From positions 1,116,001-1,180,000 of the forward strand of contig NZ_VCDK01000003.1 in assembly GCF_007995215.1 (NCBI RefSeq): 64,000 nt of DNA, in the 5' to 3' direction. Shown here in pieces: positions 18,736 to 28,071 of this stretch. The stretch's first letter is position 1. Every line of letters begins with the position of its first letter. The notes under the pieces were generated by a model. It was not told where the DNA came from. It made no database searches and saw nothing but the letters and a program-made list of their open reading frames with translations. The translations under genes were made by a program, and so were the position numbers. The DNA comes from Shimia ponticola (GTDB taxonomy: Bacteria; Pseudomonadota; Alphaproteobacteria; Rhodobacterales; Rhodobacteraceae).

Positions 18736-19488
18736 CTACTCCTGACCAGTCGCATCTGGACGCCGTTCCGGCATCGGACGGGCGCGTTTGGCGCGTTTGA
18801 TCAACCAACTCACGCCAATGAGGTCATGAATCCCGGCCCAGGCACGTTGCAGGTTCGAGTAGTTGGACCGCCCCGCCATCCGGGCCGCATGGGTCACGTC
18901 TTCATGGGCGACCTTCCAGCCGTAGGCCTTGAACATGGCGGGCAGGTAGCGGTGCATGTTGTTGAAATAGGGGATTTCCAGAAACGCGTCCCGGCGAAAG
19001 GCCTTGAGCCCGCAGCCGGTGTCGCGGGTGTCATCCTTGAGGATCGCGCTGCGCAGGCCATTGGCGAACTTGGAGGCCCATTTCTTTGAGAGCGTGTCCT
19101 GCCGCCCGACACGCTGCCCCGCGACAAGGCCCAGCTCTGGATCATCTTTCAACAACGGGGCCACAAGGTTCGGCACATTTGACGGTGGGTTCTGGCCGTC
19201 CCCGTCCATCGTGCAGATGATGGGCGCGCTGGCAACTTGCACACCGGAATGTACCGCTGAGGACTGCCCACCGGACGTGGGATGCTGGATCAGGCGCAGG
19301 TGCGGACGGGTTTCCTGAAGACCCCGGATCACGTCAGCGGTGTCATCGGTGGACCCGTCATCGATCAGAACGATCTCGAACGCGAAGGCGGCGCAGGCCG
19401 TCTCGATGTCCTGCACAAGCCGACCAACGTTCTCGGATTCGTTCTTCATCGGAACAACGATCGAAATGTCGGGCTGTGAAGTGTTCAT
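18736..19488 (-). CDS. Family 2 glycosyltransferase (polyprenyl-phosphate type)
   Basis: A 250-residue dolichol-phosphate-mannose-synthase-like enzyme without C-terminal membrane helices. Motifs are SIVVPMKNESENV, LIDDGSTDDT (nucleotide site), the catalytic MDGDGQNPP (DxD) and DTGCGLKAFRRDAF. It would load a sugar onto undecaprenyl phosphate in the cytoplasm for use by the ArnT-like enzyme downstream. It is the first gene of the operon GT2-LAB_N-GT39. Confidence 0.88.
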   Translation of the reverse strand: MNTSQPDISIVVPMKNESENVGRLVQDIETACAAFAFEIVLIDDGSTDDTADVIRGLQETRPHLRLIQHPTSGGQSSAVHSGVQVASAPIICTMDGDGQNPPSNVPNLVAPLLKDDPELGLVAGQRVGRQDTLSKKWASKFANGLRSAILKDDTRDTGCGLKAFRRDAFLEIPYFNNMHRYLPAMFKAYGWKVAHEDVTHAARMAGRSNYSNLQRAWAGIHDLIGVSWLIKRAKRARPMPERRPDATGQE

Positions 19489-19553
19489 TTGCGGGACCTT
19501 TTGCTCAGGCGGCCCTATCGCGGTTGGCGGGTCCGGTCAAATCTGACGTTCGG

Positions 19554-20540
19554 CTACAGCATATTGGGCACGACGAGGTCAGGTGGGCGGTGACCATCGT
19601 CAAAGGTCTTGATGTTGATCAGAACCTTTTCCCCCATTTCGACACGCCCCTCGACCGTGGCAGATCCCATATGAGGCAAGAGAACGACGTTCGACAATTC
19701 GCGCAGGCGTGGGTTCACTTCACGGCCGTGCTCAAAAACGTCCAGACCGGCCCCCGCAATATCCCCCGCGCGCAATGCCCGGGTAAGCGCGTTTTCGTCG
19801 ATGACTTCGCCGCGTGACGTATTCACCACTACGGCAGAGGCTTTCATCAGAGCAAGCCTGCGCGCGTTGATCAGATGGAAGGTTGCTGGTGTGTGGGGGC
19901 AATTTACCGACACGATGTCCATGCGCGACACCATCTGGTCGAGGCTGTCCCAATAGGTGGCTTCGAACTCCGCTTCGGTCTCGGGGCGGAGCCTGCGCCG
20001 ATTGTGATAGTGGATTTGCAGACCAAAGGCCCGCGCCCGGCGCGCTACAGCCTGCCCAATGCGCCCCATGCCTAGAATACCCAGACGTCGCCCAGCGACG
20101 CGCCCCCCGAGCATGGCGGTAGGGGACCATCCCTCCCAATTGCCGGACTGCATGCGGTTGAGGCCTTCGGGGATGCGCCGTGTGACAGCCAGCATCAGCG
20201 CCATCGCCATATCGGCGGTGTCATCCGTCAGAACGTCCGGTGTGTTGGACACGAGGATGCCACGCTGCCGGGCTGTGGTGACATCAATATGGTCGACGCC
20301 AGAGCCGTAATTGGCAATCAGCTTGAGCCGATCTCCAGCCTGCCCCAGAAGCCCGGCATCAATGGTGTCAGTGATCGTTGGCACAAGCACATCGGTCTGT
20401 TGCAGAGCCTCGACCAATTGCGCGCGCGTCATCGGGGTGTCGCTGTCCCGCAATGTGACATCGAACAGTTCAGACAGACGTGTTTCGATCACCTCTGGCA
20501 ACCGTCGCGTCACGACAACACTCAGCCGCTTCTTGGCCAT
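19554..20540 (-). CDS. D-isomer-specific 2-hydroxyacid dehydrogenase
   Basis: A 328-residue NAD(P)-dependent dehydrogenase of the glyoxylate/hydroxypyruvate reductase type. Visible are the substrate loop NYGSGVDHID, the nucleotide-binding LGMGRIGQAVARR, the catalytic arginine in NTSRGEVID and the catalytic histidine in LLPHMGSAT. ATG 20540 gives the normal N-terminus MAKKRLSVVVTRRLP; the 18 residues before it are non-family. It diverges from the SH3 gene with 98 bases between. Confidence 0.9.
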   Translation of the reverse strand: MAKKRLSVVVTRRLPEVIETRLSELFDVTLRDSDTPMTRAQLVEALQQTDVLVPTITDTIDAGLLGQAGDRLKLIANYGSGVDHIDVTTARQRGILVSNTPDVLTDDTADMAMALMLAVTRRIPEGLNRMQSGNWEGWSPTAMLGGRVAGRRLGILGMGRIGQAVARRARAFGLQIHYHNRRRLRPETEAEFEATYWDSLDQMVSRMDIVSVNCPHTPATFHLINARRLALMKASAVVVNTSRGEVIDENALTRALRAGDIAGAGLDVFEHGREVNPRLRELSNVVLLPHMGSATVEGRVEMGEKVLINIKTFDDGHRPPDLVVPNML

Positions 20541-20638
20541 GGCACCCCCCGTAATTGTTTTGTGTGCGCCTGCTTTCTGGCAGATTGCGAGCAAACGAGG
20601 TCAGGCACAAGAACCCGACCAAGAAATAAAAACATGGT

Positions 20639-21142
20639 ATGAGGCAGCAAGTGGTGCAGAGAATTCTCGCCGTTTTCTTGATGTGTACGCTCGCCCTTGG
20701 CGCAGCGGCGCAGGAACTTGGTCCTGTGACCAACTTTCCCCTGCCGCGCTACGTGTCGATGAAAGCCACTGAGGCCAATGTCCGCAGAGGGCCTTCGCTC
20801 AGTCACAGGATCGATTGGGTCTTTGTGCGGCGCGATATGCCTTTGCGCATCGTGGCCGAACACGGGCATTGGCGTCGTGTTCAGGATCGGGACGGCTTGG
20901 GCGGCTGGGTTCATTATTCGCTATTGTCCGGGACGCGCACGGTGATCGTGGAAGAAGACATGATGGCGATCTTTCGCAAACCTGACCCGCAGACCCCTGT
21001 GGTAGCGCGACTGGAACTGGGTGTTGTCGCCCGCCTTGGAAAATGTGACGCGACTTGGTGCAGAATTAACGCAGGCGGGTATAAGGGGTGGGCGCCAAAG
21101 ACGTCTCTTTGGGGTGTCGCGCCCAGCGAGATTCGCGAATAA
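20639..21142 (+). CDS. Secreted SH3-domain protein
   Basis: A 167-residue periplasmic protein with a signal peptide (VQRILAVFLMCTLALGAAA, cleavage before QELG). It carries two bacterial SH3-like units: one around residues 42-95 (ATEANVRRGPSLSHRIDWVF ... GGWVHYSLL) and a degenerate one around 105-160 ending YKGWAPKTSLWGV. Such domains bind peptidoglycan or other cell-wall ligands. A capsule-synthesis-like gene follows 46 bases later on the same strand. Confidence 0.85.
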   Translation: MRQQVVQRILAVFLMCTLALGAAAQELGPVTNFPLPRYVSMKATEANVRRGPSLSHRIDWVFVRRDMPLRIVAEHGHWRRVQDRDGLGGWVHYSLLSGTRTVIVEEDMMAIFRKPDPQTPVVARLELGVVARLGKCDATWCRINAGGYKGWAPKTSLWGVAPSEIRE

Positions 21143-21188
21143 CAGACCTGCCTCCCGTGTGGTTTGGGAGCCAATTGGTGAAGAGCCC

Positions 21189-22175
21189 ATGAAACACGTA
21201 ACCGCTGCTGGTGATCTAAAGGACATCACGGATGCCGAACGTCTGCTTGTCGTGCATGCAGATCGTGGCTGGCTGGAACCGCTGGCCGATGACGCCTTTG
21301 ATTTCTTTACGAAACTTGCCCCACATATGGAAACCAAGGGCATAGCGTCGGTCACAGTCGAACTTGATACGCCTTTGTCTGACGCGATGCTGCAGCAATC
21401 CCACCTGCACCTGATTTTTGGCGACCGCCCGCAATACCGCATGAACACGATGCATGTGTCCCCTGCCTATGTGTGGGGGTTTTGGTATCTGGACGAAGTG
21501 GGCATCAATGCGAACTCGACCCTGCGCATGCGCAAGTTTTGCCCAAATGACGTCGATTGGGGCCACGCCGAATGGTTCTGGAATGGCGTCACATCGCACA
21601 TGCTCAACAACAACATCTCACGTCTGACGCAGGAAGAGCGCGTGCGCTATGATCTGGAACCGGCCACGGCGGTCATCTTTGCGCAAGATATCGAGGACCG
21701 TTATCCGCGCCACCATTACCTGAGCCTTGAGGACATCGTGCAAAACACCGTGCGCGCGGCCCATGGCGGTCGCGTCTACATCAAACCGCACCCTTGGGCG
21801 CGCGAAGATGCCACGCGCAAGCTCCGTGAAATCTGCGAGCATGAGCCGAACCTGATCATCACGGATGCCTCGATCCACGATCTGGCGCAGGTGAGCGATT
21901 GGGTCGTGACGCAGAATTCTTCTGCCGGGTTCGAAGCGCTAATGCAGCGCAAGCCGGTGATCACCTGTGGGCGCAGTGACTACCATCACGCCACCATCGT
22001 GGCCCGGTCGCCAGACGAACTGCGTGACATCATCCGCAATCGCAAGGGCGAGATGGGCGGATTCGAGTACGAGAAATACCTCTACTGGTTCCTTAGCGAT
22101 CACTGCGTTGAACCCCAGCGAGAGGATTTCGCGGAACTGGTCTGGAACCGGCTCCGCGACAAGGCGATGATCTAG
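21189..22175 (+). CDS. Capsule polysaccharide biosynthesis-like protein
   Basis: A 328-residue protein resembling the Capsule_synth (KpsS/KpsC-type) family: the pattern YIKPHPWAR near residue 198 followed by VTQNSSAGFEALMQRKPVIT and GRSDYH near 240-265 matches the conserved nucleotide-sugar region of these transferases. ATG 21189 with GAAGAG upstream is chosen; the longer frame overlaps the SH3 gene. No other capsule genes are adjacent, so the polymer it would help build is unknown. Confidence 0.75.
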   Translation: MKHVTAAGDLKDITDAERLLVVHADRGWLEPLADDAFDFFTKLAPHMETKGIASVTVELDTPLSDAMLQQSHLHLIFGDRPQYRMNTMHVSPAYVWGFWYLDEVGINANSTLRMRKFCPNDVDWGHAEWFWNGVTSHMLNNNISRLTQEERVRYDLEPATAVIFAQDIEDRYPRHHYLSLEDIVQNTVRAAHGGRVYIKPHPWAREDATRKLREICEHEPNLIITDASIHDLAQVSDWVVTQNSSAGFEALMQRKPVITCGRSDYHHATIVARSPDELRDIIRNRKGEMGGFEYEKYLYWFLSDHCVEPQREDFAELVWNRLRDKAMI

Positions 22176-22183
22176 GCTAGGAT

Positions 22184-24199
22184 TTAGGCGGCGAGCCCGC
22201 GCCCTTTGAGCAAGGCATCAACCCCCGGCATCCGCCCCCGGAACGCGGTATAGAGTTCTTCCGGTTTGCGGCTGCCGCCAGCAGCAAGGATGTGTGTCAC
22301 CAGCTTATCCGCGGTGGCCTCGTCAAAGGCGCTGCCAGCCTCGGTGAAGGCATCAAATGCGTCTGCATCCATGACCTCTGACCACATGTAACTGTAGTAG
22401 CCGCTGGAATAGCCATCGCCTGCAAAGACATGGGCAAAATGCGGCGTCGCGTGGCGCATCTCAATCGCGGCGGGCATGCCGATGTCGGCAAGAACTGCGG
22501 CCTGTTTAGCCATCGGGTCGGCCGGAGCCGCACCTTCGTGAAAGGCCAAGTCAACGAGCGCAGAGGCCACGTATTCCACCGTCTGAAAGCCCATGTCGTA
22601 GGTTGCCGCTCCTAGCAGACGATCCAGCAGATCACGGGGCATGGGTTCGCCGGTCTCGGAATGCGTCGCGTACTCGGCAAGCACCTCCGGCACCTCCAAC
22701 CAATGCTCATACAACTGGCTGGGCAGCTCGACAAAGTCACGCGCAACAGAGGTGCCCGAGATCATCGGGTAGCGCACGTCCGTCATGATGTGGTGCAGTG
22801 CATGACCAAACTCGTGAAACAATGTGCGCGCATCGTCGTAACTGAGCAGTGCCGGTTCCCCTTCTGGCGGTTTTGCAAAGTTGCAGACATTGGTCACAAT
22901 GGGGCGCACGTCGCCGTCCAACTTGTGCGCATCGCGCAGGGTCCCACACCAAGCGCCCGAGCGTTTGCCACCTCGTGCGAAGTAATCCCCGACAAAGGTT
23001 GCCATGTGACGGCCATCCTTTGTGATGTTCCAGATGCGAGCGTCGGGGTGCGGGCCTGTAACGTCGATCCTCTCGGCCTTGATCCCGAAGAGACGACCGG
23101 CACAGTCAAAGGCCGCCTCGATCATTCGATCGAGCTGTAAGTATGGCTTGAGTTCAGCCTCATCCAGATCATGCTCGGCCTGACGCCGCTTCTCGGAATA
23201 GTAGCGCCAATCCCACGGCATCAGATCGCCATTGATCCCATCCGCGCGCATCATCTCAGTGAGGATCGCGGCATCCGCATCTGCCTGCGCCTTGGCTGGT
23301 TCCCAGACCTGCATCAGCAGGTCGCGCACGCGATCAGGCGTGCCAGCCATTTCCGGAGCCAGTTTGTAATCGGCAAAGGTGTTATACCCCAACAGCTTGG
23401 CGCGTTCTTCGCGGAGCGTCAGAATTTCAGCGGCAATGTCGCGGTTGTCGGTCTCGCCCCCATTGGCCCCGCGCGCAGCCCAAGCACGCTGCGCTTTTTC
23501 GCGGAGGTCGCGGCGCGGTGAAAACTGCAGGAACGGCATGATCAGCGACCGAGAGGTCGTGATGATGTGCCCATCTATGCCTTTGTCCTTGGCCGCCGAT
23601 TTCGCAGCAGCCAGCAGAAAATCAGGCAAGCCTTCTAGATCGCCCTCACCCAATTCCATATGCCAGTCGCGTTCGTCCGACATGAGGTTCTGTGTAAAAT
23701 TCGTCCCGAGCAGACCAAGCCGCTGCTTGATCTCGGTCATGCGGTCGGCCTCGGCACCGGTCAGGGCGGCACCGGCGCGGGTGAAGTTTTCATAGTAGAG
23801 ATCGATGACACGCTGGTCTTCGCCCTGATAGGCATCGCGCGTCTCATGCAGCGCCGTCAGGCGCTCGAAGATTGCAGGGTTTGTCGTGATCTCCGCGCTA
23901 TAGGCGGTCAGTTCCTGAACAAACGTCTTTTGCAACGCTTCTCGCTCGGGGTTCGATTGCGTCCCGACCTGATGAAAGAATACCCGGACGACCTTGCTCA
24001 GGGTCTCTCCCGCAAGCTCCAAAGCATGGATTGTGTTGCCCAGCGTCGGCGTTTCGGCATTCTCAGAAATGGCTGCGATGTCGGCGCGTGCGTCTTTCAG
24101 AGCCGACTGCAGTGCAGGCTCAAAATGCGCGTCTTCGATCAGATCAAAGGGCGGCAGGCCGAATGGTGTATCCCACTGGGCGAGAAGGGGGTTGGTCAT
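22184..24199 (-). CDS. M3 family oligopeptidase (Dcp/OpdA type)
   Basis: A 671-residue zinc metallopeptidase with the M3 active-site motif FHEFGHALHH (HExxH) near residue 464 and the downstream glutamate region. Length and termini match cytoplasmic oligopeptidase A or peptidyl-dipeptidase Dcp, which finish the breakdown of short peptides. No signal peptide. It follows the thiF-like gene by 45 bases and probably ends the coaBC-dut-thiF transcript. Confidence 0.92.
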   Translation of the reverse strand: MTNPLLAQWDTPFGLPPFDLIEDAHFEPALQSALKDARADIAAISENAETPTLGNTIHALELAGETLSKVVRVFFHQVGTQSNPEREALQKTFVQELTAYSAEITTNPAIFERLTALHETRDAYQGEDQRVIDLYYENFTRAGAALTGAEADRMTEIKQRLGLLGTNFTQNLMSDERDWHMELGEGDLEGLPDFLLAAAKSAAKDKGIDGHIITTSRSLIMPFLQFSPRRDLREKAQRAWAARGANGGETDNRDIAAEILTLREERAKLLGYNTFADYKLAPEMAGTPDRVRDLLMQVWEPAKAQADADAAILTEMMRADGINGDLMPWDWRYYSEKRRQAEHDLDEAELKPYLQLDRMIEAAFDCAGRLFGIKAERIDVTGPHPDARIWNITKDGRHMATFVGDYFARGGKRSGAWCGTLRDAHKLDGDVRPIVTNVCNFAKPPEGEPALLSYDDARTLFHEFGHALHHIMTDVRYPMISGTSVARDFVELPSQLYEHWLEVPEVLAEYATHSETGEPMPRDLLDRLLGAATYDMGFQTVEYVASALVDLAFHEGAAPADPMAKQAAVLADIGMPAAIEMRHATPHFAHVFAGDGYSSGYYSYMWSEVMDADAFDAFTEAGSAFDEATADKLVTHILAAGGSRKPEELYTAFRGRMPGVDALLKGRGLAA

Positions 24200-24244
24200 T
24201 AAAGTCTCCTTTCCAGTGGATGTAGGGCGGCAACGTGGGTGTCG

Positions 24245-25306
24245 CTAGGCCGACGCGCGTGCGGCTGGACTGCAAACCTCGCAATCCGCGCGGCGTTTGA
24301 TCTTCATCTTTCGGGTTTCCGCGTCGAGCGCGTCGTAAATCAGCATGTGACCCAAAAGCGGCGTACCTGCATTGGTCAACAGTTTGATCGCCTCTGCGGC
24401 CATCATCGTCCCGATGATCCCCGGCAACGGCCCCAGAACGCCCGCAGCTGCGCAACTGGGCGCAAGTTCTGGCGCGGGATCTTCCGGGAACAGGCAGTGA
24501 TAGCAGGGCGCGCCGCGGGTCGGGTCAAAGATGGTGATCTGTCCTTCCCACTGGCTGAGCGCGCCGGAAATCAAAGGCAAGCCCAGATCAACAGCCGTCC
24601 GGTTCGCGAGGCGGCGGGTATCAAAGTTGTCAGTTCCGTCGATGATCAGGTCAAAATCGTCAAACAGATCGCGCGCGATATCGTCGGACAGACGGCGGGT
24701 ATAGGTCAGCACGTTTGTATAAGGGTTCAGGGCCTCAATGGACGCCTTGGCCGAAAGGACCTTGGGCGTGCCAGTGGCCTGATCGCGGTGGATAACCTGT
24801 CGTTGCAGATTCGTATGATCCACGGTGTCATCGTCGATGACCCCGATGGTCCCCACGCCCGCCGCTGACAGATATTGCAGCACAGGCGAGCCAAGCCCCC
24901 CTGCCCCGATAACAAGAACCTTGGCATCGTGGAGACGCTTTTGCCCCGGACCGCCGATCTCGCGCAGCACGATGTGACGGGCATAACGCTCCAGTTCGAC
25001 CTCGCCCATAGGCTGAACGACCGGCAATTCGGGCGCAGCAAGAGGTGCCGAGTTCGAGCGCGCGCGCAGCCAGTTCAGCCCCCGGCGATAGATCAAGGCG
25101 AGCGCCACAAACCCTAGAACCAACAGCCATAGGCGTGCGTCACCGCCGGTGCCTTCGCGGAGCGGGTGGCCATCCGGCAGGACAGTATGGATGATCAGAA
25201 CACCCACGAAGAGAAGCCCGATCATGATCCAGCGGGCCTGATGCGGGGTCTTCATGACAGCGCCGATCACCCAAAGGGTAGCGGCCATGGCAAACACGAC
25301 AATCAT
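24245..25306 (-). CDS. HesA/MoeB/ThiF-family adenylyltransferase with N-terminal membrane segments
   Basis: A 353-residue E1-like enzyme. The catalytic part, from about residue 108 (RYARHIVLREIGGPGQKRL), has the ATP site VLVIGAGGLGSPVLQYL, DDDTVDHTNLQRQ and DGTDNFDTR, plus two zinc-binding CxxC pairs (CYHC and CEVC). Such enzymes adenylate the C-terminal glycine of sulfur-carrier proteins (MoaD or ThiS). Unusually, the first 85 residues hold three hydrophobic segments, which would tether the enzyme to the membrane. It starts three bases after dut. Confidence 0.9.
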   Translation of the reverse strand: MIVVFAMAATLWVIGAVMKTPHQARWIMIGLLFVGVLIIHTVLPDGHPLREGTGGDARLWLLVLGFVALALIYRRGLNWLRARSNSAPLAAPELPVVQPMGEVELERYARHIVLREIGGPGQKRLHDAKVLVIGAGGLGSPVLQYLSAAGVGTIGVIDDDTVDHTNLQRQVIHRDQATGTPKVLSAKASIEALNPYTNVLTYTRRLSDDIARDLFDDFDLIIDGTDNFDTRRLANRTAVDLGLPLISGALSQWEGQITIFDPTRGAPCYHCLFPEDPAPELAPSCAAAGVLGPLPGIIGTMMAAEAIKLLTNAGTPLLGHMLIYDALDAETRKMKIKRRADCEVCSPAARASA

Positions 25307-25309
25307 CGG

Positions 25310-25777
25310 TCAATCCGTTCCTGTTGAGCCAAAGCCAGATGACCCGCGTTGCGTTTCGGTCAACTCATCTGCGACCGCAAAGCGCGCCTGTGTAACAGGA
25401 GCGACCACGATTTGGGCGATCCGGTCTCCGTGCTGAATAGTGACAGGCTCCTGCCCCAGATTGATCAGGATCACCCCGACCGGACCGCGATAGTCGCAAT
25501 CTATCGTGCCGGGCGTGTTCAGGCAGGTGAGACCCTGCTTGAGCGCCAGACCAGAGCGCGGGCGTACCTGTAATTCAAAGCCTTCGGGGATTTCCATGCG
25601 CAGCCCCGTAGGGATGAGAGCGCGTGCGCCCGGGTTCAAGCAAATACCTGTTGCCCGATCATCCGTTGAAAGGTTGGCTCTGATATCCGCACCAGCGGCA
25701 CCAGCCGTTTCATATGAAGGCAACGGAACAGTGGTGTCCGCGCCGACGTCGAACAGGATCGAGACGGTCGGCGTCAT
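25310..25777 (-). CDS. dut: dUTP diphosphatase
   Basis: A 155-residue trimeric dUTPase that hydrolyses dUTP to dUMP. Motifs: [11 protein letters not shown] (1), RSGLALKQG (2), [21 protein letters not shown] (3, seen as DCDYRG), GDRIAQIVV (4) and the C-terminal [10 protein letters not shown] (5, with S in place of the usual G). It overlaps coaBC by four bases, the standard alphaproteobacterial arrangement. Confidence 0.96.
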   Translation of the reverse strand: MTPTVSILFDVGADTTVPLPSYETAGAAGADIRANLSTDDRATGICLNPGARALIPTGLRMEIPEGFELQVRPRSGLALKQGLTCLNTPGTIDCDYRGPVGVILINLGQEPVTIQHGDRIAQIVVAPVTQARFAVADELTETQRGSSGFGSTGTD

Positions 25778-26973
25778 CCCTTGAGCGCATCCGCAATACG
25801 CTGGGCTAGTAGAGCGGCCACGGCTGTCTTGCTTGCTCGGTCCCAGGTTTCTGCGCCATCCTTGGTGATCAGGGTGACCGCGTTTTCCGTACCCCCCATG
25901 ATACCCGTTTCCGGGCTGACATCATTGGCAACAATCCAGTCGCAACCTTTCCGCGCCCTCTTGGCCGTCGCGTTTTCGACAACCGTCTGCGTTTCGGCCG
26001 CAAACCCCACCACCAATTCCGGCCTTCCGTCTGTCATCTGAGACACAGTGGCGAGGATGTCGGGATTTTCGGCAAAGTTCAGAGACGGAAGCTTGCCGCT
26101 GCCGTCTTTCTTGATCTTTTGATCAGACGCACCGACCACAGACCAGTCCGCGACGGCAGCAGCAAACACCGCTGCTCGTGCAGGCAGCGCAGTCTGCACT
26201 GCGGTGAGCATTTGTTGCGCCGTGTCGACTTCGACGATTTTCATCCCTTCGGGACGGCGCGCCGTCGCTGGGCCCGTGACGAATGTGACTGTTGCCCCCA
26301 AATCACGCAGCGCCTCGGCGAGCGCCGTGCCCTGCGCCCCAGATGAGCGGTTCGCGATGTAACGGACCGGGTCGATCGGCTCATGCGTCGGCCCAGATGT
26401 CACGATGATGTGCTGTCCCGCTAGCGGACCTTGGGAAAAAGCCGCCTCGATTGCAGCAACGATTTCAAGCGGTTCGGACATCCGCCCCGGTCCATGTTCA
26501 CCGCAAGCCATATCACCTTGGTTCGGCCCAACGATGCGCACGCCGTCCGCCTGCAAGGTCGCGAGGTTTCGCTGGGTTGCTGGATGGTCCCACATCCGCA
26601 CATTCATGGCAGGGGCGATCATCACATCGGTGTCGGTTGCCAAAAGAAGGGTCGACGCCAGATCATCGGCCTGGCCTGTCGCCATCTTGGCCATCAAATC
26701 TGCGGTGGCAGGGGCCACGACAATCAAGTCTGCAGAGCGCGAAAGCTCGATATGGCCCATCTCGGCCTCGTCTGTCAGGTCAAACAGATCGCGAAAGATC
26801 TTGTTGCCTGCCAAAGCCGATACCGACAGCGGCGTTACGAATTGCTCTGCCGCGCGGGTTAGGACTGGGGTCACGTCTGCACCGCGTTCTCGCAGTCTGC
26901 GGATCAGATCAAGCGCTTTGAAGGCCGCAATGCCGCCAGAAATGATCAAGAGGATGCGTTTGTTGGCAAGCAT
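25774..26973 (-). CDS. coaBC: Bifunctional phosphopantothenoylcysteine decarboxylase / phosphopantothenate-cysteine ligase
   Basis: A 399-residue fusion for two steps of CoA synthesis. The N-terminal FMN-dependent CoaC domain begins [15 protein letters not shown] and has the [13 protein letters not shown] motif and the catalytic cysteine in [11 protein letters not shown]. The C-terminal CoaB ligase starts near residue 190 with [21 protein letters not shown]. It heads the minus-strand operon coaBC-dut-thiF-M3 peptidase and is separated from rpoH by a terminator. Confidence 0.95.
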   Translation of the reverse strand: MLANKRILLIISGGIAAFKALDLIRRLRERGADVTPVLTRAAEQFVTPLSVSALAGNKIFRDLFDLTDEAEMGHIELSRSADLIVVAPATADLMAKMATGQADDLASTLLLATDTDVMIAPAMNVRMWDHPATQRNLATLQADGVRIVGPNQGDMACGEHGPGRMSEPLEIVAAIEAAFSQGPLAGQHIIVTSGPTHEPIDPVRYIANRSSGAQGTALAEALRDLGATVTFVTGPATARRPEGMKIVEVDTAQQMLTAVQTALPARAAVFAAAVADWSVVGASDQKIKKDGSGKLPSLNFAENPDILATVSQMTDGRPELVVGFAAETQTVVENATAKRARKGCDWIVANDVSPETGIMGGTENAVTLITKDGAETWDRASKTAVAALLAQRIADALKG

Positions 26974-27045
26974 GTTGTTCAGCCCTTCGCAGTTGCCGCG
27001 AAGCTAAGCGGTGCGCAGGCGCGCCGCAAGATGCGCTGATTCCAC

Positions 27046-27077
27046 AAAAAAGCGCCGCACACCGAGGTGCGCGACGC
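27046..27077 (-). terminator. Rho-independent terminator of rpoH
   Basis: Read on the minus strand: GCGTCGCGCACC-TCG-GTGTGCGGCGC with one bulge, followed by six T residues, just after the rpoH stop codon. Confidence 0.8.
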
Positions 27078-27099
27078 AACTAGGGTCTTGCTTGGGTCG

Positions 27100-27978
27100 T
27101 TAGGCGAAAAATTCGTGGACTTCGCGGCTCTGGTTTTCCAGCGACTTGCGCATCTTGCCAAAGGCGGCCGCCTCCAACTGACGGACACGCTCTTTGGACA
27201 GACCCAGCTCGTTGCCGAGGCTTTCCAGTGTGCGTGGGCTGTCGCGCAGCTTGCGCTCGCGAACGATGAATTGCTCACGCTCATTCAGAGCGCTCAGCGC
27301 GGTGACAAGCCAGCCACGCAGGGTCTCGGTGTCGTGTTCAGCTTCGACGCGCTCTGCTGCCTGTTCGCTGTCATCCTCGAGCGCATCAATCCATTCGCGG
27401 CCTTCATCTTCTACCGATTGGGTCGCATTAAGCGAAAAGTCCGACCCGGCCAGACGGCCTTCCATCATTTCGACGTCGTGCAGCGGCACACCAACCTCGG
27501 TCGCAATCATCTGACGCATTTGATGCTTATCGAGCGGCATACCAGCAGTTGCCGCTTCACGCTCCAGCCGGGCTTGGACGCGACGCATGTTGAAGAAGAG
27601 GGATTTTTGCGAGGATGTCGAACCGGTCCGCACCATCGACCAATTGCGCATCACATAGTCTTGGATAGAGGCTTTGATCCACCACACCGCGTAAGTCGAA
27701 AAACGGACGCCACGATCCGGGTCAAATTTGTCAGCGGCCTTCATCAGGCCCAGACCTGCCTCTTGGATCAGGTCGTTCATCGGCGCGCCGTAGCGCTTGA
27801 ACTTGGCAGCCATCGAAATGGCGAGGCGCATGTAAGCGGTAATCAGGCGATGCAGGCTTTTCTCACATCGTTCGTCGCGCCACGCATAGGCCAGTCGCAA
27901 TTCTGTCTCGGCATCCAACAGTTCGGCACGCATTGCTGTGCGGGACAAGGAGTGTTCTGAAAAACCATCAAGCGCCAT
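27100..27978 (-). CDS. rpoH: RNA polymerase sigma-32 factor, RpoHII type
   Basis: A 292-residue heat-shock-family sigma factor. Region 2 has LIQEAGLGLMKAADKFDP and FSTYAVWWIKASIQDYV; the RpoH box is QKSLFFNMRR (about residue 130); region 4 ends with LSKERVRQLEAAAFGKMRK. The N-terminus and box resemble the second RpoH of Rhodobacter (RpoHII), which handles singlet-oxygen and oxidative stress, rather than RpoHI. This is supported by an RpoE-like promoter at 28037-28065. The gene stands alone, closed by its own terminator. Confidence 0.92.
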   Translation of the reverse strand: MALDGFSEHSLSRTAMRAELLDAETELRLAYAWRDERCEKSLHRLITAYMRLAISMAAKFKRYGAPMNDLIQEAGLGLMKAADKFDPDRGVRFSTYAVWWIKASIQDYVMRNWSMVRTGSTSSQKSLFFNMRRVQARLEREAATAGMPLDKHQMRQMIATEVGVPLHDVEMMEGRLAGSDFSLNATQSVEDEGREWIDALEDDSEQAAERVEAEHDTETLRGWLVTALSALNEREQFIVRERKLRDSPRTLESLGNELGLSKERVRQLEAAAFGKMRKSLENQSREVHEFFA

Positions 27979-28000
27979 AGTTTAACCCCCAATTGGCAAA

Positions 28001-28015
28001 GGTCTGTGGCAGACC
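28001..28015. repeat. Inverted repeat in the rpoH leader
   Basis: GGTCTG-TGG-CAGACC, flanked by AAA/CTTT so that the symmetry extends further with one extra base. It lies 23-37 bases upstream of the rpoH start codon, downstream of the predicted RpoE-type promoter, and could be an RNA hairpin in the 5' UTR or an operator. Confidence 0.45.
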
Positions 28016-28036
28016 CTTTGTTTGTGCTGTTATCGG

Positions 28037-28065
28037 GGTTACGCAGCGTCGCCGGGAATGGATCA
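28037..28065 (-). promoter_or_regulatory. RpoE (ECF sigma)-type promoter of rpoH
   Basis: Minus strand: TGATCC (28065-28060), exactly 18 bases, then TAACC (28041-28037). The Rhodobacter RpoE consensus, TGATCC-N18-TAAGA, fits the -35 perfectly and the first three bases of the -10. The element lies about 60 bases before the start codon. Confidence 0.65.
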
Positions 28066-28071
28066 ATAAAG

